Assembly: GCA_001724265.1 (NCBI GenBank)
Contig: MEDY01000171.1
Coordinates: 36,447 to 100,446, forward strand
Direction of reading: 5' to 3'
DNA from: Rhizaria sp. SCN 62-66
Taxonomy: Eukaryota; Rhizaria, unplaced
Length of the DNA stretch: 64,000 nt
Shown piece by piece: positions 22,396 to 32,500 of this stretch. A program made the translations under genes and the position numbers. Positions within the stretch are counted from its first letter, which is position 1. Each line of letters starts with the position of its first letter. The notes under the pieces were generated by a model. That model was given only the letters and a program-made list of their open reading frames with translations, did not search any database and was not told the DNA's origin.

Positions 22396-25300
22396 TTACC
22401 GCAGACCACTGAGCGATGACGTGTTCTCGTGTCCCAGCCCGGGACGCGCGGTGCTGTAAAGCCGCTTGAGCTCGGCGTCGGCCTCGGTTCCTGAGAACGT
22501 GGCGAGTTCGCCAGTCCGCGCACGCATTCCACCCGCAGCCGCCTTCGCACCCAAGGCGCTGCCGCCGCCCGGTAACGCGGCCGCTGCCGCGGCCGCAGCA
22601 GCGACGCTGACGCGCCCGCGCACATCTGACGAGGCAGCCGCGGAGGAGTTTGACGAGCTAAGACTCAGAGTCGTCGAGGGCGTCAGCGGGTCCCAAATGC
22701 GCCAAAAGCGCAGCGTCTCGTCGGCGCTCGCGGAGCAGAGGGTCGAACCGTCGGGCGACAATGCCGACGTGATGATGCGCTCCTTGTGACCGTTGAGCGT
22801 CGTTATCGCGCGCATCGAAGGGAACTGCCAGACAGTCGCGCAGTTAGACAGGAAGCCGTGAGTCGTCACAAGCTCCTGATGCGAGCGCGACCAATGGACG
22901 CTACTGACCTGACTGCCCGTGTTGACCGTGCTCAGCAGGGAGCCCGACGTCGTGTTGTAGTAACGCAAGCAGCGGTCTGTTGTGCCCGCGCCGGTGACGA
23001 GCAGCTCAGGGTTAAACGGGCACCACGCCAGTGACTTAATAGCGGCGCGAGACTCGGTAAAGCAAAGCCTATATTGAACAAGACAGTTGAGTGAGAGTGA
23101 GTCAGAGGTGTGCACGCGGATGTAGCGCGTGAAGCGCAAAACGAAGTCACAACAGCATCGGCTAAGCAGCATAACAAATTGACGTACCGAGGTCGACTGA
23201 GGTTTGCAGCGTCCCACACCAGACAGCGGTTGTTGTTGCTGCCGACAGCAAGCGAGCGCGCGCCGTCCGACCACGAGAGGCCACATGTCTCGCGCAGCCC
23301 CGCTTCCGGCAGACGCAACACGCGTCCAGAGCTCGTCTGCAGCGACGGCGGAGCCAGCCCCGCGCTGACAGCTCCGGCGTCAAAAGACGCGGCCTCGTTG
23401 AAGCGACCACGCGTGCGAATATCAATAAGATGGACAAAGGTGTCCTTGCCTCCTGCAGTGAGAATTGAGCCCGCCCACGAAAGCGTTGAGACGCGCTTCG
23501 AACAAAGCGTGTACGTCTTGAGGAGGTTGTGTTCATCATCCATGATGATAATCTACACAAGATAATTTTTTAAAAAATATTATAAACATGTTATAAATAC
23601 GAACGCAAAACGAGCTATGCGACAAGGTGATACAACACACAACAATATCAAAGGTATGTTCGTTAAATAAAAGTGTCAATACGTACTTCACCTGAGCAGA
23701 GCCCCACGGCGACGCGGTCGCCCGCCTCGTTCCACTTGACGGAGGCAATGGAGCGGCGCTGGTCACGGGGCGTGTCGTCCTCGTTGATCGACAGCATCGG
23801 CGCAACATCCTGCGTTACGTAGTCAAGGTTGTAGATCTTGTCATTGAGTGCGACAGACACGACGTTCTTGGACGACCAGTCGAGCGTATGGTTGTAGAAG
23901 TCGTCTCGCAGCATCGGTGCCTCGAGAATGCGCTCGGGAATCGCGGGGATCTCCTCCGCGCGCCGCTCCAACACCTCGCGCCCGCGCCGTAGCGACGTCT
24001 TGAGGATGTCCACCACAGGTGTCGGCGCGTGCGCAGCTCCATAGTCACTGCCCGCCGCGCGAATCATGCTCGCGAGTCCAAACAGCGACGCGCCTTCGTC
24101 CGCCGACACGGAATGCGCCATCAAGCCACCCGCAGCGGCCGCGGGGTCCAGAGCGGGCAGTGTCTCGCTCTCATAGCGAGCGAAAAGTGTCGCGTCAGCG
24201 CTCGCTTGGCGCACGAATGCATAGTAGTCGGCCTCCGCGGGCGTAGCGCCTCCGGACAAGTCAGTCGTGGGCATCCAGGGGCGCCCCGTGGCATCATACG
24301 CGCTCACAATGCCGCTACCCGTAAAGCCCTCGGCATCACGCGGCTCGCCTGTCTCCGCGCGCGGCAGCAGCGACTGAAAGGCGCGGCCAAGGCTCGACGA
24401 AGAGGTCGATTCTGTACAAGAAAAATAAAAGCATAAGAACAATTAGATGAGAGGATATTGTTTGATGAAAGCTATGTGATAAAATAGGAAGCAGTGATGG
24501 TGATACAAGTGATGGCGTACCATATTCGCCACGTGCAGTCCTCGATGCGTTCCGAACAAAGTCGGCGGCGGCGGCGCCGACGTTAAAGTCGGAGCAGTCG
24601 TTGTCGCCAACTGCGTCGGCCACGTCATCGGCAGTCAGCGCGCCCGGCAACGCAACAATCGGCGCGGCACTGGCCAGCGAAGCTAAGAACGCAGATGTGG
24701 TGGCCGCGCGCGCGCCGGCAGAAAGCTCGTTCTCATCGCCATCGCCTTCGTAGTCATCATTGTCGTCATCGTTTTGATCGGCGTCGCTGTTGTCTGTCGC
24801 GTCGCACATTACGCACGGGCGCGCATCTCCCGCGCGCGTGTCGCACTCGTCGTCGCTGTCGCTGTCGTCGCTGAACACTGGCTGCCGCGGCGACTTGAAC
24901 CCCGGCCGGCCAGTCAGCACGCCCGGTGCTGCCGTAGGAGGCGTTGCTGTCGTCGCACTCTGCATCTGCAACATCTCGCCCACGGTCATCGCGCCCTGCA
25001 CAGACCTCGCGCCAGCAGTCGTTGCAGTGCCAGCGGCGGCTGTGGCCGCTGCGGCTCCAGAGCGCGGGCCGCGGAAGGGCGACTGCCCGGGCGCCACATA
25101 ATAAGCAGGCACTCCCCGCTGCACATCCGTCGCGTGAGCGGATGTGGTGTGCGCAGCTGCAGCGTGTGGAGACGCTAAGGGGCCGCCGTGCGCAAAGAAG
25201 TGGCTGTGCACGCTGCCCATGGGGCTGTGGAGCGCGCCCCCCGCGGAGGCCAACGCGCCCAAGGATGTGAACGCGGCGCCGCAGTCCTTGATGCGGCGCA

Positions 25301-26687
25301 CGGCGCCGGCTTGCACAAGCCCCGCAGCGGCGTGCGAAGCCGTCAGCAGCATCTGCTGCGTGCCCACGACCGTCGTGTTCTCGCTCGCGTAGCGGCTGTA
25401 GACGCTGCCGCCCGCCGCGGCGGACTTGCTCGGCGACAGCAACAGTCCGAGACCGAGTCCGTTGCCGCCGCCCGCCGCGCCGCCGCGCGCGCCCGCGCTG
25501 GGCGTGCCGGGCGGCGCCGCAGCGGTAGTCGCGGCGGCTGTGGCGGCAGCAGCGGCGCGGGGCGACCCCATGGCCGCGCCGGCCGCACTTAAGGAGCTCG
25601 AGCTGAAGCTGGAGCAAGATATCAGACTGGCGGCACTCGACGAGGATGAAGATGATGTCGTCGTGGAATGAAACGGGGAGGCCGACAGCAGACGGCGCGG
25701 CGAGCCCATGCCGAGCGGCGAGCGCGGGCCCATCGCGCCAGCAGCCAGCCCGCCGCCGCCGCCGCCGCCACTGCCAGTGACGCCGGCGGCGGCGCAGAGC
25801 CCGCTGGCGGACATGGACGGCATGGCCATTGAAACCATGGCGGCCGCGGTGGGCGCGGGCGCAGGACCCATCCCGGCAGCGCCGCCGGCTGCTGTGATCA
25901 CCGAGGACGCCGAGCGCGCGCCCGAGGGCGACATGGGCGCCGCCAGCGAGGCCTGCGGCAGACGCCGCGGGCTGCCAAGTCCGTGCTGCGCCGCGCTGAT
26001 ACTCTGCGACGGCGACATGAAGCCGCCGGGCGTGGCATGGGCGCGGCGCGGCGTCGAAGGAAACGCGCCGCCCGCGTGGCCCGAGCCAGCCGCGTCGGTG
26101 GCGGCAGCGGCGGCAGCGATGTGCACGGGGGACGACAGCAGGCCGCGCGATGTGGTGGCGCCGCTGTGCAAAGTCGCACATGCGGCGTGGGTGGGAGTGC
26201 CGGGGATGCGGCGCGGAGTCGCGGGCAGCAGCCGGCTTGCGCCACCGCCACCACTGGCAAACACGGCCGCAGAGGGCGTGGCGGCATGGCGGTGCGGCGT
26301 CTGCGGCGCGGCTGCGCGGTCGGGCGACGATGCAACTGGTTGAGGCTGCACAGACGCGGCTGCGGCGGCGCTGAGCGTGGCTGGTGCAGAGGGACTAAAC
26401 CCGAGCGGGTTGGGGACAATAAAAAACGTCGCCAACGGGGCTACCGGGGAGTGTGAGTTCATTGTGAAGCGGGCTGAGGAGGAAACCGAGCTGGAGAGCT
26501 GTGCGGGCTGCAAAGGGGAGCGGTGACCAGAACCCGTCGATGGCGCGGGCGGGGTCATGACCGGAGACTTAGACCGCGTCAGGGTAGTCTCTGCTACTTG
26601 AGCAGCCGCTGGGGCTAAGGGAGCAGGCTGAAAGGCGAGGTTCTCAGCGCTTGTGGCGCTGAAAGCATACCCAGTCGAAGCTGACAT
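22396..26687 (-). CDS. Cdc20/Cdh1 (Fizzy)-family APC/C activator with long N-terminal extension, four exons
   Basis: WD40 activator and substrate receptor of the anaphase-promoting complex. Exons (transcript order) are 26687-24521, 24411-23687, 23552-23188 and 23068-22396, giving 1,309 residues and a UAA stop. The seven-bladed propeller begins near residue 880 (ILEAPMLRDDFYNHTLDWS). It has family-specific blocks: LLVTGAGTTDRCLRYYNTTS, TGSQVSSVHWSRSHQELVT and SPDGSTLCSASADETLRFW. The 720 residues encoded by exon 1 are Ala/Ser/Pro-rich with many SP/TP sites, so this protein is two to three times the usual length (about 500). I do not see a C-box (DR[FY]IPxR), and the C-terminus is LR rather than the usual IR tail. 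Whether it is closer to Cdc20 or Cdh1 cannot be decided by eye. Confidence 0.9.
23069..23187 (-). other. Intron 3 of the Cdc20/Cdh1-like gene
   Basis: 119 nt, phase 2, donor GTACGT, acceptor CAATATAG. Joins NLSRP-R to LCFTESRAAIKSLAW. Confidence 0.88.
23553..23686 (-). other. Intron 2 of the Cdc20/Cdh1-like gene
   Basis: 134 nt, phase 0, donor GTACGT, acceptor CTTGTGTAG. Joins VGLCSGE to IIIMDDEHN, restoring a WD40 blade. Confidence 0.88.
24412..24520 (-). other. Intron 1 of the Cdc20/Cdh1-like gene
   Basis: 109 nt, phase 1, donor GTACGC, acceptor CTTGTACAG. Joins ARGEY to ESTSSSSLG. Confidence 0.85.
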
Positions 26688-27000
26688 CGCTGGACACGCG
26701 AGGGACCTAGACTACTTCGAACACACAAGGAAGACCGCTGTTTAAGGATGCTTTAGATACATTTTATTATATTTTAAACACAGATACCTCGTAGAAGTTC
26801 AGAAACGGCTTTATCAACGATGAATATGCAGCGTGGCTCGGCTTTCAAAGCAGCGCCACGCTCAACGGATACTGCCTCCAAGCAAGCGAGCGAGCCAGCT
26901 GTGGCGGTTCGCAAAAAAAATATCCAGCAGCAGACTAGAGGAAGTAGCAATAGAGATTACTTTGTTGGCGTTATACACTGCGCAGAACCGTCATCTCGCG
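26688..27000. other. Divergent promoter region
   Basis: 313 bases between the Cdc20/Cdh1-like gene (minus) and the hexosaminidase (plus). An open frame in phase with the latter extends to 26833 but has no ATG before 27001. No motif recognised. Confidence 0.5.
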
Positions 27001-28906
27001 ATGAAGTTTCCAGTGACTGTTGCACTTGCGCTCTTCGCAGCGGTTGTTGCATTTCTGTCCCACTCGGCGGATGCTGCGACAATCTATCCTCAGCCCTCCA
27101 AGGTCAAATATGATGAGAAGACGACGTACTCGATGCGCCGCGAGCAATTTAAGTTCGATGTCGCATCTGGGTCTTCTGAGATTCTGGAGTCGGCGTTCCG
27201 CCGCTATACGAACATCATTTTCGGCGACGCCAAGTCCGTGCAGCAGCGCCTCTCAGGGCTGCGCGCGCCCATGCTGGCCAACCCTTTCGCCCACACCGGC
27301 TGCAACAGCAACGCCACCGTGACGCGCCTGGTGGTGACTGTCTCGTCGACCAGCGAGGTGTTGCAGCCTGAGCAGGACGAGAGCTACATGCTCGAGACTG
27401 ACAAGCCTTCGATTGCCTACCTGACTGCCCCCACCGTGTGGGGTGCCCTGCGCGGCCTCGAGTCCTTCGCCCAGCTCGTACGTCATCCTTTCTTTCAAGC
27501 AATGTTTCGACTGACATCCATCTCCATGTTCAAACAAATTAACCTGAAGATAATTGCCTCACTTTTTTCTCTACCAAAATCCTTTGTTTATTTCCTTGTT
27601 AACCCCTGTTGCTCTTCTTGAACCCCCTTCGCACGCTCTTTACTGACCGTTTGAAACACCATATCTGCACTCCCCGCGACTTGTCTGTTGTGTGACATCA
27701 TCTGCTCCCCAGGCCGTGCGCTCGCTTGAGGGCGCGGTGACTCTGCACTCGGCCGTTGTGAGCGACTCGCCGCGTTTCCAGTACCGTGGCTTCATGATCG
27801 ACACGTCGCGCCACTTTTACCCTCTGCGCGTCCTTTACCAGCACATCGACGCCATGTCGTACGCCAAGTTCAACGTGCTGCACTGGCACATTGTCGACGA
27901 CACGTCGTTCCCTTACGAGTCATCCACGTTCCCCGAGATGGCGCAGCAGGGCGCGTTCTCGCCGCGCCATACCTACTCGCACAAGGACATCGCTGATGTG
28001 CAGCGCTACGCGCGCTTCCGCGGCATCCGCGTCATCCCCGAGTTCGATGTCCCGGGACACGTGACCAACGGGTATCTCGCGCTCAAGCCGCAGATTGTGA
28101 CCACGTGCTACGACGTGCCGCGCTACCCCACGGGTCCGCTGAACCCGACGATCAACGCTACATACGAGTTCCTGGACAAGTTCTACGACGAGCTTAAGAC
28201 GGTGTGGGACGACAAGTACTTCCACATCGGCGGCGACGAGGTCGTCAAGCGGTGCTGGATGTCGAACCCGCAGATCAAGCAGTGGATGACTGAGCACCCC
28301 GAAATCGCCGACTACCACGAGCTGCAGAACTACTTCACGCGCAAGCTGCTCGCGATGCTGAAGCAAAAGGAGCTGCAGTACATCTGCTGGCAGGAGGTCT
28401 TTGACTCGGGCGCGGACCTGCTGCCCGACACGCTCGTCGAGGTCTGGATCCCCGAGAAGTGGCAGGAGACTATGGAACGCGTGACGGCCAAGGGCTACAA
28501 GACCGTCCTCGCGGGCCCCTACTACCTCAACCTCATCAGCTACGGGCTTGACTGGCACAACTACTGGCGCGCCGAGCCCACCAATTACACCGGCGGCGTC
28601 GAGGCCGAGAAGCATGGCCTCATCGCGGGTGTCGAAGTCGCCATGTGGTCAGAGTACGTAGACGCGACCAACTTTGTCGCGCGCTCCTGGCCGCGCGCCG
28701 CCGCCGTCGGCGAGCGCGGGTGGTCTCCCAAGAACGTCACCGACATCGAGGACGCGTCGCGCCGCCTGCACGAGTTCCGTTGCAAGCTGCTCAAGCGCAA
28801 CATCAACGCGCAGCCCATCACCAACGGCGCCAACCAGACGTCGCCCGTGCTCTTCAAGCACCACTGCGAGGAGGAGTGGGAGCCCCACTACGATCCCGTC
28901 TTCTGA
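27001..28906 (+). CDS. Beta-hexosaminidase, GH20 family, secreted or lysosomal, two exons
   Basis: Removes terminal N-acetylhexosamine residues from glycoconjugates. Exon 1 is 27001-27477 and exon 2 is 27713-28906; 556 residues, UGA stop. Residues 1-25 form a signal peptide (MKFPVTVALALFAAVVAF...SADA). The N-terminal GH20b domain follows (TIYPQPSKVKY, TVWGALRGLESFAQL). The TIM barrel contains YRGFMIDTSRHFYPL, NVLHWHIVDDTSFPYES and IPEFDVPGHV. The catalytic pair is in HIGGDE (Asp334-Glu335). Later blocks EVWIP, LDWHNYW and PRAAAVGERGWS complete the active site. Several N-x-S/T sequons (for example NATYE, NYTGG) fit a glycosylated lysosomal enzyme of the HEXA/HEXB type; subunit type is not resolved. 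Confidence 0.96.
27478..27712 (+). other. Intron of the beta-hexosaminidase gene
   Basis: 235 nt, phase 0, donor GTACGT, acceptor GCTCCCCAG. Joins ESFAQL to AVRSLEGAV, contiguous in GH20 proteins. It contains in-frame stops. Confidence 0.93.
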
Positions 28907-29522
28907 GCGACAATCGCGCATGTGCCAGCACGCCCAAAACATACAGCGACAACGTCGCTCCTCTCAAGAGAGCGCGCCAAGTCATGCAACTACTATCAGT
29001 CAGCCCCATATCTATTTCTGTCTGTTTATAAAGCTAATGGAGCGGTCCCAGAACACTCTTCACTCATTGGTTTGTCTTAATAAATACGAATAAGTTTTGC
29101 ATTAACGTCGAGTTGTGTACTCATGACGGTTTTGATCAGATTGGATTTAACGTGATTGGTGCGTTGCACTGATGAAAATCGTTTTTTGGCAGCAAGCCAA
29201 ACCTTATTACCAGTCCCCTTCCAAAGCTATATCCACCTCGTGAACTCGTTATTTATCTCTGCTGGTGGATTATGTTATGTGACATCTTTTTTTTGTATTA
29301 GTTCATTACTTGACATTATGATATACTTGCGTCTTCGATTGTAGTGCATCATTGTGTGCGTACGGCCACATCGCATTCCAAGCGGGTCGACGTGCTCAAT
29401 TCTCCGCTTGTACGGTGGACATAACGAAAACAACAGGGGGGCTCCTTTTGCCCATCCACTGACGCACTTATAAGGACACAAGCTTTTGGCGGCACTTGCG
29501 CCGGCCTTGTATATATCCTCCC
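28907..29522. other. Intergenic, tandem genes
   Basis: AT-rich 3' flank of the hexosaminidase and 5' region of the next gene. No RNA gene or repeat recognised. Confidence 0.55.
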
Positions 29523-32500
29523 ATGACACCACAGACACGTTGGTTGCCGTTTACCAGTCTCCTTGTCCTGACAGTAATTGCTTTCTCGGCGTCGCTAGCC
29601 TCTGCAGGCGTGATCCCGGGCGAATGGTTTTGTCGCAGCACGACTTCGTCTACGGGGTACGATTCCTGCACCGCTGTGTGCCCCCCTGGCTGCTCGCCAT
29701 ACATGACTCGCGTGCTCGCGACCGAGCCCGTGTGCGTGGTTATGGGCGCGATCGTCGACTCGGAGCAAGCCGCGCTCTCCTGCGCCTCTACTCTGGTGTC
29801 GCCCGTCGAGCTCACGACGGCCAACTACGGCCAGACATGCATGTCCACGTCGCGCTGTTCGTACATCTGCGCGACGGTGGCGAGCGTCCTGGCCCGCGAG
29901 ACCGACTCCAACGCCTCACTCATCGCTGCAGTTTGCACTGACCCCGAATCGCCTTCCTTGCTCGCGCTCGCCGCAACCGACCCGTCCGCTACTCTGGCCT
30001 CGGCCGCGACGACATGGCCTACGTGCGACGTGGCGTGCGGCGTGAGCGCCAAGCCGCGGCCCATCTACTGCGTCGACAGAACGCTCGTCACGCTGGGCCA
30101 GCCCTTCGCCGTCGCCTCGGGAGTGACGCTCGAGACTTGCGTTGTGGGCGTCGCCTCCGCGGGCGTTGCGCCGGCCGCCGCCAAGCTCTGCGTTGGCGTC
30201 AACTGCGCCGTGCGCCGCTGGGAGTGCTCGCTTCTCGCCGTCGCGCGCGCCGACGCTGCCGCCGCAGCCGCGTACAACGCGTCGCTGCTCGACGCCGGCT
30301 ACACGCCCTTCGCCGCCCCCGCGGCCGACGCCACCGAGAGTGAGATCGCGGCCCGCGCCGTCGCCGAGGCCGCCGCGGTGACCACCGGCGTGCTGGCGGG
30401 CGCCAACGCTGCGACTGGTGTGAACGACTGGGCCGACTGCGCCTTCACCTCAGTTGCGCTCTGGTAGGCGGCCTGCGACGCCGGCTGCGGCACCAGCACG
30501 CGCCGCCGCGTCGCGCGTTGTGTGCTCTCCAACGGGCTTTCCACGGGAAATGACGACCCCTCCGCGGTGCGTCTGCTGCCGGTCTCGCCGCTCAGCGCGC
30601 GCGCAGTGCCCGGCACGCCCGCGCCCTCGGCGGCGCTGGCGCTATCCCCCTGCGCGCTCACATCCACGGTCCCTCTCACGTCGTCCAGCTGCACCGACTA
30701 CACGAGCTGCGAGGACCCGCCGCAGTGGATGTGTGCGCCGCCCGCCTCGCTCGACGGCGAGGACGAGAGCGCGGACGGCAGTGGCAGTGTGGCTGTCGTT
30801 CCTAGCGCGCTCATGTCGTGCGATTTCGCGCCGCTGTCGCCCGCGCTGCCGCCCGGCCCGCTCAACGGCGGCTTTCGCGCCTGCCCGGTCGTATCCGGGT
30901 GCATCTCCAGCAGCGTGGTGACGTACCGCAACGTCGACTGCTACCACCACGGCCAGCGCGTGTCTGCCGCGGCGTGTCTCGAGATGGCGCCGCGGCCCGT
31001 CTCGTCAACGCAGTGCGCACCCGCCGTGGACCGCTGCGTCATCACGTACCCCGCCAACGCGCCGTGCTACACGGCCACTGGCGGCACGGCGACCTGCCAG
31101 TTTATCTCTGGGACCACATCCACGTTCCTGTACCGCTACGCCTCGTGCGCGGACCCTAACACGACGCTGACTCGGCCGGGCTCCTGGTGCTGGGGCGATG
31201 GCCCGACGCCGTTCGTGTATTGCAATGATCTTCCCGTATGCGGAGCCTACGACCCGGCCACGGGAGAGCGCGCGCCCGACCGCTACAAGTCGCGCTGGTC
31301 GACGTCGCTGGAGCCGGGAGACGGCGTGCTGAGCACATTTTCCGGCATCCCGCTTGTGAGCACTAACATCTCGGTCACCTACGGTCAGTGCGTATTCAGC
31401 ATGACAACAACGTGTCGCTCACACATGTTTTCGCCTGCTTTCTGTGAGGTTGCCTTTGATCCCACTGAAGTGTCTACTTATCCTCCCGGCGTCTGGGCGC
31501 GCGCACCGCTGTCCATGTGCGACTTCGACACGGCGCCCCCGACTGTGGTGGCGTGCGAGTCCGGGGTCGGTCCTGACCCCGCCACGGCGTGCGGGGCTTA
31601 CGGCCGCTGCGCGCTGTCTTCGGCCGTGTCGCCCGTCGACGGCCTGCTCTACGGAGGCTACTCGGGCACGTGCGTGTGCTCCACGGGCGCCTTCGGGACC
31701 TACTGCGACAAGACACGCGTCGTAGGCGCCGTCACCGCCACAGTAGTCGAGTCTGGCGCGTCGCTGCTCGTCACGTTCCGCTTCCTCGACGATACAGACA
31801 TTGCGTCGCCAGTGGTCGCACCGCGCGTCGACAAAGTTGTAGTCACGCTCGAGGCCGTCGTTGCCTCGGCTACTGACGCTAACGGCGATGGTGATTACGT
31901 GACCGATTCTTCATTCCCGCTAATCTCACTGGGTACCTTTGCACCGTACCCGCTGTACGACCCCGGGACAGGCCGTGTCGTCTTTGTGACCTCGCTGTTG
32001 AGCGCAGACCGCGTCGTGCCGATTCCCGCGGGGCGCTACCGCGTGCGTGTGCGCGTGCCGACGCTTACCGCCTCGCCTGCGGGGCTTCAGACGGGCTTTG
32101 CTGACGTTTCACCCGTGGTCCTCATTCCAGAGGCCTGCGCGGGGCTCTGTGGCAACGGCGGCGCGTGCGACGGCACCTCGGGCCACTGCGTGTGCGTCAA
32201 CGGCTGGTCCGGGACTCAGTGCCAGGTGCCGCCGTGCGAGACTGCCGGCTGCAATCCCCACGGCAGCCTCTGCGTCATGGACGCCGCTGCCCGGTTGCGT
32301 GTGTCGCCGATTTTGTTCCAGTTGGCTGAGTCTTCCGGGGTTGCCGTCGCGCGCTGTGTGTGCACAACGCACCCAGACACGGGCGCGCCGCTCTACACGG
32401 GCCCGAAGTGCATGACACCCGTGGCCAACTGCTCCCTCTTGCCCGCCTGTGCGAACGGTGGCACGCACACTGCGGAAACCAAGGCGGACGGTGAGATTGG

